Source: Poriferisodalis sp965214215
Lineage (GTDB): Bacteria; Actinomycetota; Acidimicrobiia; Acidimicrobiales; Poriferisodalaceae
Direction: 5' to 3'
Assembly (NCBI RefSeq): GCF_965214215.1
Contig: NZ_CBDCBD010000003.1
Coordinates: 1 to 64,000, forward strand
DNA: 64,000 nt
The translations under genes were made by a program, and so were the position numbers. Below are positions 1 through 7,095 of the stretch, one piece after another; positions within the stretch are counted from its first letter, which is position 1; the number at the start of each line of letters is the position of its first letter. Below the pieces are notes generated by a model. That model was not told where the DNA came from, ran no database searches, and was given only the letters and a program-made list of their open reading frames with translations.

Positions 1-119
1 CCGTCGACTTCGGTGAGCTGCGCGCCCGGCATGCACGGCGCGATGAACTCGACGTCGGTCAGCGTGCTCCACGCCTGCTCGACAGGTATGCCGACACGGA
101 ATTCACTCTTCAGCTCCAT
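1..119 (-). CDS. CoxG/SRPBCC-family protein, 3' end outside the window
   Basis: Only the first 39 or so codons are inside the window. They begin at an ATG at 119 and read MELKSEFRVGIPVEQAW, followed by a stretch ending in MPGAQLTEVDG. This is the start expected of the carbon monoxide dehydrogenase subunit G (CoxG) branch of the SRPBCC lipid-binding fold: a short N-terminal strand, the V..AW helix, and the P..MPGA element. CoxG proteins are thought to help anchor or mature CoxL-type molybdenum hydroxylases at the membrane. The start overlaps the end of the MocA-like gene by 10 bases, so the two are probably translated from one message. The assignment rests on a short fragment and on the Cox-type neighbours. 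Confidence 0.6.
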   Translation of the reverse strand, partial: MELKSEFRVGIPVEQAWSTLTDVEFIAPCMPGAQLTEVD

Positions 120-676
120 CGGCGCAGATCCTCCACGGTGTCGATGTCGTCGGGTAACCCTTCGCAGGCTACCGGCACCACGATTTCCGGAAATCGCCGA
201 ATCAGCGTCCGTGCGCCCTCGTCGCCGTCGCGCGGCACCAGCGGCCAGACCTCGCGTGCCAGCCTGACCGGGTTACCCCGCCGCCCCCCGTAGGTGGCAA
301 CGGCGATGCGGCCCTCGCTGGCCCCAACAGCTCGCCACGCGGCAGACGTCACGAACGGCTGGTCGGCGAGCCCCACCACCACTGCCTCGTGGCCTGCATC
401 CCTCGCCCAGCGAGCAGCACAGTGCACCGACGACGCGATGCCCGTTTCCCAGTGCTCGTTCGCAATCACAGCAATGACGCCGCCGGCCTCGGCCAGCACT
501 TCGGAGAGATCCACCGCCCCGGTCACGACGACGACTGCGTCAAGCCCCGCGTCGCACAGCGCGTCGAGCGAACGGCTGACGACACTGCGGCCCTCAATGA
601 CGGCCAGCAGCTTGTGCTCCGACCCAGCGAACCGGGTCCCCGCACCTGCAGCGAGCAGCACCCCCGCCGTCGTCAC
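110..676 (-). CDS. MocA-like molybdenum cofactor nucleotidyltransferase
   Basis: A 188-residue nucleotidyltransferase of the MobA-like NTP-transferase family. The N-terminus carries the nucleotide-binding signature LLAAGAGTRFAGSEHKLL (residues about 7-24). GLADQPFV, GNPVRL and the closing DIDTVEDL are features of the MocA/CoxI-associated cytidylyltransferase branch. MocA converts molybdopterin-Mo to the cytosine dinucleotide form used by CO dehydrogenase and xanthine dehydrogenase family enzymes. The gene sits between an acyl-CoA dehydrogenase and a CoxG-like gene in a run of Cox accessory genes, which supports this role. A sugar-phosphate nucleotidyltransferase is the alternative. The Moco role is inference from motif and context. 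Confidence 0.75.
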   Translation of the reverse strand: MTTAGVLLAAGAGTRFAGSEHKLLAVIEGRSVVSRSLDALCDAGLDAVVVVTGAVDLSEVLAEAGGVIAVIANEHWETGIASSVHCAARWARDAGHEAVVVGLADQPFVTSAAWRAVGASEGRIAVATYGGRRGNPVRLAREVWPLVPRDGDEGARTLIRRFPEIVVPVACEGLPDDIDTVEDLRRWS

Positions 677-698
677 TGGCCAACAACCCCGAGCTCGA

Positions 699-1865
699 CT
701 AGTACGAGCGCGGCAAACCGAGCACCTTGGAAGACACGAAGTTCAGGACCATCTCCTGGCTGACAGGAGCGATCTTCATCAGCCGCGCCTCTCGCCAGTA
801 GCGCTCCACGTCGTACTCCTTGGCGTAGCCGAAGCCGCCGTGGGTCTGCATTGCCCGATCGGCGCACTCGAACGCCGCCTCCGAGGCCAAGTACTTGGCC
901 AGATTGGCCTGCTCGCCGCAGCTGAGGCCGTTGTCGTAGCGCCACGACGCATCGCGCACCACGAGTTCGGCGGCGTGCAGGCGGGCGTGGCTGTCGGCCA
1001 GGGGAAAGGCGATGCCCTGGTTCTGACCGATCGGGCGCCCAAAGATCACTCGGCCTTTCGCATACTCAGCGGCGCGGCGCAGCGCGACGCGGCCGATGCC
1101 CAACGCCTCACCGGAGATCAGGATTCGCTCGGGATTCAGGCCGTCGAGGATGTAGCGGAAGCCTTCGCCTTCCTCGCCGACGCGGCGGTCGACCGGCACC
1201 CGCAGGCCGTCGTAGCGGACCTCGCACGACACCACCGCGTTGCGGCCCACCTTGGGGATCGGGGTGATGTCGACCGCCGGGTCCTGCAAGTCCACTAGCA
1301 GCAGGGTCATGCCCTGAGTCGGGCCGTCGCACAGCTCCTTGGGCGTGGTGCGCACCAGCAGCAGGCACACGTCGCAGTAGGGCGCTTTGGTGGTCCACAC
1401 CTTGGCGCCGGTGATCACGTACTCATCGCCGTCACGCTCAGCGCGGGTACGAATCGATGTGGTGTCGGTGCCGGCGTCGGGCTCGGTGACTCCAAACGCA
1501 GCGTGAATCGAGCCGTCGGCCACTCCCGGCAGGATCTCTTTGGCCAGAGCCTCAGAGCCGTACTTCCGCACCGGTTCCATGCCAAAGATCGACAGGTGCA
1601 GGGCCGAGCAGCCGTTCATGGCGGCGCCGCTGGCGGCCACCTCCTCGAGCACGATCGACGCCTCGGTGATGCCTTGGCCTCCGCCGCCGTATTCCTCTGG
1701 AATGGCGATGCCGACCCAGCCGCCTTCGGCCATGGCGTTGTAGAAGTCCCAGGGGAATTCGTGCTGCTCGTCGCGCTCGCGCCAGTATTCGTCGGGGAAG
1801 TCGGCACAGACGCGTCGCACGCCCTCGCGGATCGCCTCGTGGTCCTCGTTTGTTGTGAAGTCCAT
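699..1865 (-). CDS. acyl-CoA dehydrogenase
   Basis: A 388-residue flavoprotein of the acyl-CoA dehydrogenase family, which oxidises acyl-CoA thioesters to enoyl-CoA and passes electrons to ETF. The start chosen is the ATG at 1865 (MDFTTNEDHEAIREGVRRV), giving the usual family length; the open frame runs about 46 codons further upstream without family similarity. Visible features are the FAD/substrate segment FGVTEPDAGTDTTSIRTRA, NPERILISGEALGIGR in the C-terminal helical domain, and the C-terminal signature QTHGGFGYAKEYDVERYWRE. It lies between the XdhC-type genes and the MocA-like gene on the same strand. That raises the possibility that the linked molybdenum hydroxylase acts on a CoA thioester or in an acyl catabolic route. 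Substrate chain length cannot be read from the sequence. Confidence 0.93.
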   Translation of the reverse strand: MDFTTNEDHEAIREGVRRVCADFPDEYWRERDEQHEFPWDFYNAMAEGGWVGIAIPEEYGGGGQGITEASIVLEEVAASGAAMNGCSALHLSIFGMEPVRKYGSEALAKEILPGVADGSIHAAFGVTEPDAGTDTTSIRTRAERDGDEYVITGAKVWTTKAPYCDVCLLLVRTTPKELCDGPTQGMTLLLVDLQDPAVDITPIPKVGRNAVVSCEVRYDGLRVPVDRRVGEEGEGFRYILDGLNPERILISGEALGIGRVALRRAAEYAKGRVIFGRPIGQNQGIAFPLADSHARLHAAELVVRDASWRYDNGLSCGEQANLAKYLASEAAFECADRAMQTHGGFGYAKEYDVERYWREARLMKIAPVSQEMVLNFVSSKVLGLPRSY

Positions 1866-2044
1866 CGCGCTGACGCTACCTGTCGGTCGTGGTGCGAATC
1901 CGAGCCCGGGATGGACGGGGCAGGCGCACCCATGCTCGGACAGGCGCAGCACCGCCCGCTGCAAGGTGGATGGGCTTTGGCGCTGCGAACTGCGCGTGGG
2001 CACCCCTGCCCCTGCCCACCCCTCACACCGTCGCGCCCGTTCGA

Positions 2045-2857
2045 TCAGTGGATGCGACCTTGGCCGTCTCTTAGGCGGGGGGCTTGGTGCCCTGTGTGGG
2101 CGGCGATGATCTCGGCGACGATGGAGACCGCGGTTTCTTCCGGGGTGCGACCGCCTATGTCCAGGCCAATTGGGGCCATGACGCGGTCGAGCTCTTCCTC
2201 GGTGACGCCGGCTTCTCGGAGGCGTTCTGTTCGCTTTTCGTGGGTCGTTCGAGAGCCCATGGCGCCGAGGTAGCCGACCCGGGTGGGCAGAGCGCCGACG
2301 ATGGCGGGGACATCAAATTTGTGGTCGTGGGTGAGGACGCATACGGCATCTCGCGGGCCCAGGTCGTCGCCGATGCGGTCGAGCAGGCGATTCGGCCAGT
2401 CCACGACTACCTCGTCGGCCATCGGGAAGCGTCGCCTGGTGGCGAACACCTCTCTCGCATCGCAAACGGTGACCCGGTAGCCGAGCAGCTTTGCTTGGGA
2501 GGCAAGTGCCCTCGTGAAGTCGACTGCGCCGAAGATCACCATGTGGGGTCGACGTGCATGGCACTCGACAAACACACTGAGATCCATCTGGCGTGCTTCG
2601 CCGTGCCGACCGTAGTGGCGCACCTCGCTGATGCCGGCATCCAGCATCCCCAAAGCGTCGCGTTCGACAACCCGGTCAAGTTCGGAGTTGCCGAGCGTGC
2701 CACGCGTCGGTGCGTCGGGCCGCACGAGCAACTTGGCACCCGGGTGCGGGCGCACATCAGACGCCGCACGCGCATCAGGGCCTTCGATGATCGTTGCCAG
2801 TGCAACCGGCTCCTCAGCCCGGATGGCGTCGCGGAACTCCTCGTAGATGCTGGTCAC
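2045..2857 (-). CDS. XdhC/CoxI family protein, C-terminal Rossmann part
   Basis: About 270 residues starting at a GTG at 2857 that overlaps the stop of the preceding XdhC N-domain gene (GTGA at 2854-2857). The second half contains the XdhC Rossmann domain: MVIFGAVDFTRALASQAKLL, VTVCDAREVFATRRRFP, a V.VLTHDHKFDVPAI element and YLGAMGSRTTHEKR, all typical of XdhC/CoxI maturation factors. XdhC binds molybdenum cofactor, promotes its sulfuration and inserts it into xanthine dehydrogenase/CO dehydrogenase type enzymes. In most relatives the CoxI-like and Rossmann domains are one polypeptide. Here they are two ORFs with translational coupling. The region between the start and the Rossmann domain is less conserved. 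Confidence 0.85.
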   Translation of the reverse strand: MTSIYEEFRDAIRAEEPVALATIIEGPDARAASDVRPHPGAKLLVRPDAPTRGTLGNSELDRVVERDALGMLDAGISEVRHYGRHGEARQMDLSVFVECHARRPHMVIFGAVDFTRALASQAKLLGYRVTVCDAREVFATRRRFPMADEVVVDWPNRLLDRIGDDLGPRDAVCVLTHDHKFDVPAIVGALPTRVGYLGAMGSRTTHEKRTERLREAGVTEEELDRVMAPIGLDIGGRTPEETAVSIVAEIIAAHTGHQAPRLRDGQGRIH

Positions 2858-3171
2858 CAGTTGAGTTCCTCGACGAACAGGTGGATCGTGCCGCCACAGG
2901 TGAGACCGACGGAGAATGCCTCGTCGTCGCTGTAGCCGAAGGTGGTGATACCCGGGTCTCGTCGTCCGCCCAGCAGCTCCAGCGCTTCGCCTACGACGGC
3001 GCCCTCGACACATCCGCCCGAGACCGAGCCGGCGACTTCGCCTTCTTCGTTCACGGCCATCGCAGCCCCTGGGTCGCGTGGCCCCGAGCCCTCGATGTCC
3101 ACCACCCGGGCGACGGCCACTCTCTGGCCTGCGGCCCGCCATCGGTCGATGTCATTCAGGATCTCGTCCAT
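2854..3171 (-). CDS. XdhC/CoxI family protein, N-terminal domain
   Basis: A 105-residue protein matching the XdhC_CoxI N-terminal domain. It shows VVDIEGSGPRDPGAAMAV, the glycine-rich GSVSGGCVEGAVV loop and GLTCGGTIHLFVE at the C-terminus, whose CGG motif is typical of CoxI/XdhC proteins. It lies immediately upstream of the Rossmann half with a GTGA overlap, and downstream of the CoxE-like gene. The two ORFs together have the content of one XdhC/CoxI protein and probably act as a complex in delivering sulfurated molybdenum cofactor to the cognate hydroxylase. Confidence 0.85.
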   Translation of the reverse strand: MDEILNDIDRWRAAGQRVAVARVVDIEGSGPRDPGAAMAVNEEGEVAGSVSGGCVEGAVVGEALELLGGRRDPGITTFGYSDDEAFSVGLTCGGTIHLFVEELNW

Positions 3172-3231
3172 CTGTCCAGTCTCGCCTTCTCGGTGAGTGA
3201 TCCGTCGAGTGAGGTCGCGATGCTGCCCGAC

Positions 3232-4401
3232 TCAGGCCGCGATGGCAGCGGCCAGATGTTCGAGCGAATCGAAGGAATGACCTTCGATGAACTCGTCGAC
3301 ATGCGGCAACGCCGCGGCCATGCCACGGGCCAGCGGCGCATAGCCGGGAGTGTGCTTGAGCGGGTTGACCCACACAAGCCGGTGGGTGACCAGGTGCAAT
3401 CGCGCCATCTGCTCGGCCAGTTCGTCAGGAGCTCCACGGTCCCAGCCGTCCGAGCAGATCACCACGATCGCACCGCGAGCGTGGCCTCTCACTCCCCAAC
3501 GATCGTTGAACTCGTGCAGTGTTGCACCCAGCCGGGTGCCGCCCGACCAGTCCAGTACCGAGTCGGAGGCGGCCCGCAAACCAGCGTCGGGATCGCGGGA
3601 TGACAGCTCTCGGGTGACCCGGGTGAGCTGGGTGCCGATCGTGAATGCCTCCACCCGGGTGCGCCCGACCACCGCGGCATGAGCGAAACGCACGAGTGCA
3701 CGGGCGTAGGGCTCCATGGAGCCAGAGATGTCGAGCAGCAGCACCAGACGCCGCGGCTTGCGGTCGCCGGTCAGGAACTCGCGCCGGATGGCCTCGCCTC
3801 CCGTGCGCAAGGCACGGCGGATCGTGCGGCGAAGATCGGGTCGCCGGGAGACGCGCTTTGCCCGAACAGCGCGCCGCGAGCGCCGGGTGACCGCCCGAAA
3901 GCGCAGTTCGCCCATCAGCGTATGTAGCTCAGTCAGCTCTGTGTCGTTGCAGTCGGCGAAGTCCTTGTGACGCAGCGTCTCGACGTCGCTGTAGCGGACG
4001 CGCAGCGTGGGGCCGGTGTCGGGCTCATCCCCATCGGCTGGCGGCGCCGCGTCGCTGTCGTCCTCAGTGTCGGTAGCCAGCGTCACCGAGATCGGCGGCA
4101 GCTCCACGACGATCCCGCTGGGCGTACGGCCCTCCCAGAAGACGGCGAATGCGCGGTCGTAGACGCCGATATCGGCGGGACTTCCCACCAGCGTCGCCCT
4201 GCCTGCCCAGTACACGTCCTCACGGTCGGCAACACCGAGCAGCCGGAGCGCCTCGGTGAAGGCCATGACCCGCCGGATCGTGACCACCAGCCCCGCGCCG
4301 CGCAGGATGGACGAGAACGCCGAGGCCAAGCGCTCGGGCTCGTTGACGTGACCGTCGCTTGTCGACGCGGGGGCACCCAGTTCAGTGCCGGCGACGCTCA
4401 T
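3232..4401 (-). CDS. CoxE-like VWA domain protein
   Basis: A 389-residue protein with a C-terminal von Willebrand A domain. The MIDAS motif DISGSM lies at about residues 224-229 after a basic segment rich in RR pairs, followed by IVVICSDGWDRG. The N-terminal half fits the CoxE-like family (conserved FTEALRLLG and YDRAFAVFW). In carboxydotrophs CoxE works with the AAA ATPase CoxD to assemble the Mo/Cu active site of CO dehydrogenase. More generally, MoxR-VWA pairs act as metallo-enzyme chaperones. It starts 11 bases after the CoxD-like stop, an operon arrangement matching that pairing. Confidence 0.88.
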   Translation of the reverse strand: MSVAGTELGAPASTSDGHVNEPERLASAFSSILRGAGLVVTIRRVMAFTEALRLLGVADREDVYWAGRATLVGSPADIGVYDRAFAVFWEGRTPSGIVVELPPISVTLATDTEDDSDAAPPADGDEPDTGPTLRVRYSDVETLRHKDFADCNDTELTELHTLMGELRFRAVTRRSRRAVRAKRVSRRPDLRRTIRRALRTGGEAIRREFLTGDRKPRRLVLLLDISGSMEPYARALVRFAHAAVVGRTRVEAFTIGTQLTRVTRELSSRDPDAGLRAASDSVLDWSGGTRLGATLHEFNDRWGVRGHARGAIVVICSDGWDRGAPDELAEQMARLHLVTHRLVWVNPLKHTPGYAPLARGMAAALPHVDEFIEGHSFDSLEHLAAAIAA

Positions 4402-4412
4402 GGCTTGCTCAA

Positions 4413-5327
4413 TCAGGCCTCAGCCACGGCGGCCATGATCATCTCCATGCCCACCGATGTGACTCGCTGGGTGTCCTCGCGATACTTCAGCACCGTGCCC
4501 AACGTGGCTTCCAGCATGGGGATATCCAGCTCGGCAGCTCCGAGACGTCCCAAGGCCGTTGCCCAGTCGATGGTCTCGGCCACACCGGGCGGTTTGTACA
4601 GCCGCATTTCGCGCATGACCGACACGGCCGACGCCACTTGCCGTGCGAGTGTGCCGTCCACATCGGGCAGCTTGAGTTTGACGATCTCAACCTCGCGGTC
4701 CACCGAGGGATGCGACACCCAGTGATACAGGCAGCGTCTCTTGAGGGCATCGTGCACGTCGCGGGTGCGGTTAGAGGTGACCACCACAAGCGGCGGCTGG
4801 GAGGCCGTGATCGTGCCCAGCTCGGGCACGGTGACGGTGAAATCCGACAGCACCTCAAGCAGAAATGCCTCGAATTCGTCGTCCGCGCGGTCGACTTCGT
4901 CGATCAGCAGCACAGCGGGCGTGGCGTCGTCGTGGTCGATGGCGCGCAGCAGCGGCCGGCGAATCAGGAAACGCTCCGAATACAGCTCGTCCTCGATGGC
5001 CTCGGCGTCGGCCGCCGCACGCCCTGCTGCCTCCGCAGTGCGCAGGTGAAGGAGTTGGCGTGTGTAGTCCCATTCGTAGAGCGCCTGCGCAGCATCGATG
5101 CCCTCGTAGCACTGCAGGCGGATGAAATCGCCTCCGATCCAGGCCGCAAGCACCTTGGCCAGCTCGGTCTTGCCGACTCCAGCGTCGCCCTCGAGGAACA
5201 GCGGCCGACCCATGGTGACCGAGAGGTAGACGACAGTCGAGAGGCCCTCATCGGGGAGGTAGCCGTGCTCGGACAGCGCCGCTGAGACCTCAGCGGGGTT
5301 ACTGGGCACCGTAAACACGAGCGCCAA
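4413..5327 (-). CDS. CoxD-like MoxR family AAA ATPase
   Basis: A 304-residue AAA+ ATPase of the MoxR family. Walker A is EGDAGVGKTELA (about residues 46-57) and Walker B is VLLIDEVDRADDEFEAFLLE (about 138-157), the latter in the form typical of CoxD/MoxR. The sensor-1 region reads VVVTSNRTRDVHDALKRRC. It is the first gene of the minus-strand Cox accessory run and pairs with the CoxE-like VWA protein 11 bases downstream. CoxD is known to be needed for sulfur and copper incorporation into the CO dehydrogenase bimetallic centre. Whether this copy serves a true CO dehydrogenase cannot be decided, because no large subunit is in the window. Confidence 0.88.
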   Translation of the reverse strand: MALVFTVPSNPAEVSAALSEHGYLPDEGLSTVVYLSVTMGRPLFLEGDAGVGKTELAKVLAAWIGGDFIRLQCYEGIDAAQALYEWDYTRQLLHLRTAEAAGRAAADAEAIEDELYSERFLIRRPLLRAIDHDDATPAVLLIDEVDRADDEFEAFLLEVLSDFTVTVPELGTITASQPPLVVVTSNRTRDVHDALKRRCLYHWVSHPSVDREVEIVKLKLPDVDGTLARQVASAVSVMREMRLYKPPGVAETIDWATALGRLGAAELDIPMLEATLGTVLKYREDTQRVTSVGMEMIMAAVAEA

Positions 5328-5444
5328 GGCTACGCCCTGGCATTCACCCCGATGCAGCGGTCTCCAAGTGGCAGAAGCAGGACCGGCACGCCATTCGCAC
5401 GCTAGTAGCGCGTCTCGGGCGGCCCGTTGGCCGTTGCAGACGGT

Positions 5445-6611
5445 TCAGTCGCGAATGACGCTGCCTGTTGCCACATCGAAGAAGTGCATTGCCGACACGT
5501 CGATGGCGATCTCGATGCGCTGACCGACGCGCGCCTCGCTCTGCTGGGCAAACCGGCCCAAGAAGGCGCTGCCAAGGTCTTCGGAGTCATCCGCATCGGT
5601 CTTCGGACCGCCCGCCTCGACACGTTGGACTCCGATGTCGAGATGCGCCACGATCTCAGATCCGAGCTCCTCGAGCAGTTGCACATTGGCGCTGATCCGC
5701 TGCCCTCCCTCCGGGGCCAGTGCAGCGTCGTAGACGTCATCGGGCCGGATGCCACAAACCACACGCCTGCCTTCGTGGGCGCGCAGGGCCGGACAGTCAT
5801 CAAGAAACGAGAGTGGCATTTCAACCGCTTGATCAGCCATTTCCACGGTGATCGCGGCGTCGCCGATCGAGATCGCCGACTCGAAGAGGTTCATCGCCGG
5901 TGACCCGACGAATCCTGCGACGAACATATTTTCGGGCCGGCGGTAGAGCACGGAGGGTTTGTCGACTTGCTGGAGCACACCACCGTTGAGCACAGCCACC
6001 CGGTCACCCATGGTCATCGCCTCGACCTGATCGTGGGTGACATAGACGGTGGTGACGCCGAGATCTTGCTGGATCCGGGAGATCTCGCTGCGCATGTACA
6101 CGCGCAGCTTCGCATCGAGATTCGACAGCGGCTCGTCCATGAGAAACACCGCCGGCTCGCGCACAATCGCCCGTCCCATGGCGACGCGCTGGCGCTGCCC
6201 GCCTGACAGCGCCGCCGGTTTGCGGTCGAGATACTCCGTCAGATGCAGCACGTCGGCTGTTCGCGCGACTCGCTCCTCGATCTCGGACTTCGGTGTCTTG
6301 GATAGCTTCAGCGGGTAGGCGATGTTCTTGCGGACCGTGAGGTGCGGGTACAACGCATAATTCTGAAAGACCATGGCGATGTCCCGGTCGCGGGGATGCA
6401 CCTTGGTCATGTCGGCATCCCCGATTCGCAGGGTCCCGCTGGAAATCTCCTCAAGACCGGCGACCATGCGCAGCGCCGTCGACTTGCCGCAGCCCGATGG
6501 GCCAACGAACACGACGAACTCGCCGTCGTCGATGCTCAGGCTCATGGCGTTCACGGCGGTGACGCCTCCCGGGTACACCTTGGTCAGCTCTGCAAGCTCA
6601 ACCGTCGCCAT
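5445..6611 (-). CDS. ABC transporter ATP-binding protein, MsmX/UgpC type
   Basis: A 388-residue ATPase for carbohydrate uptake. It has Walker A GPSGCGKST near residue 36, Q-loop VFQNYALYPHLTV, signature LSGGQRQRVAMGRAI, Walker B VFLMDEPLSNLD and H-loop VYVTHDQVEA. A C-terminal extension of about 150 residues corresponds to the TOBE/regulatory region of MalK/UgpC/MsmX ATPases. The ATG at 6611 is preferred over the longer frame, since MATVELAELTKVYPGG is the usual start. It is the last gene of the minus-strand sugar operon and overlaps the preceding small membrane-protein gene by 14 bases. ATPases of this type can energise several sugar permeases, so it may not be dedicated to this one. Confidence 0.95.
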   Translation of the reverse strand: MATVELAELTKVYPGGVTAVNAMSLSIDDGEFVVFVGPSGCGKSTALRMVAGLEEISSGTLRIGDADMTKVHPRDRDIAMVFQNYALYPHLTVRKNIAYPLKLSKTPKSEIEERVARTADVLHLTEYLDRKPAALSGGQRQRVAMGRAIVREPAVFLMDEPLSNLDAKLRVYMRSEISRIQQDLGVTTVYVTHDQVEAMTMGDRVAVLNGGVLQQVDKPSVLYRRPENMFVAGFVGSPAMNLFESAISIGDAAITVEMADQAVEMPLSFLDDCPALRAHEGRRVVCGIRPDDVYDAALAPEGGQRISANVQLLEELGSEIVAHLDIGVQRVEAGGPKTDADDSEDLGSAFLGRFAQQSEARVGQRIEIAIDVSAMHFFDVATGSVIRD

Positions 6612-7095
6612 GTGAGCACTCCTTTGTCGAGAATCGTGTGCCTTGTCCACCCCGGGCAACCAGCCAGCGCGAGAACGGCACGACCCACGGCGGTTCGAAC
6701 AGCTCTCCGTACCTCGCCCGGTTCGCGGCGATCGCCATCATCAAGAGCCAGTTCAGCCACAGCAAGACGAGCAAGAGCAGGCCGACGGGCACGAGGACGC
6801 CGGCCAACTCGAACCGCGCACCGAATTCCAAGATTCCCCACAAGGCCAGTGCAGCGAGCGCGACGGTCGCGTTGAAGTCGATGGCCCGAAGCCGATGCCT
6901 CCTGCCGACATCGCGGCCCCGCGTCAGGACTCCGCCGACGAGCGGCCCCAGCACGAGCGCTGGGGCAGCCCAGACCGCCGGTCGGCCGATCACTGTCACC
7001 GCCGCCGCGGCCGGAAGCAGCGGGGTCAGGTGCACCGCAGCGTCACGACGACGCTCGACCGGTGAACCCGGCTGCACGGGGTGCTCAGGACTCAT
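6598..7095 (-). CDS. small membrane protein, DUF4870/Tic20-like
   Basis: A 165-residue protein with three or four hydrophobic segments (around residues 28-55, 72-92 and 98-128). The order is an N-terminal hydrophilic leader with HLTPLLPAAAAV, a GPLVGGVLTR loop, ID.NATVALAALALWGI, and a long hydrophobic hairpin. This pattern resembles the DUF4870/Tic20-like family, whose function is unknown. The ATG overlaps the upstream UnbV-type gene stop (ATGA at 7092-7095), and the C-terminus overlaps the ABC ATPase start. It is therefore locked into the sugar-transport operon by translational coupling, which is unusual for this family. Family assignment is tentative. Confidence 0.6.
   Translation of the reverse strand: MSPEHPVQPGSPVERRRDAAVHLTPLLPAAAAVTVIGRPAVWAAPALVLGPLVGGVLTRGRDVGRRHRLRAIDFNATVALAALALWGILEFGARFELAGVLVPVGLLLLVLLWLNWLLMMAIAANRARYGELFEPPWVVPFSRWLVARGGQGTRFSTKECSHGDG

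Noticed and set aside
294..1298. 334-codon plus-strand open frame over the MocA-like and dehydrogenase genes
   Set aside because: It runs across two well-supported minus-strand genes and their junction, and shows no protein-family features.
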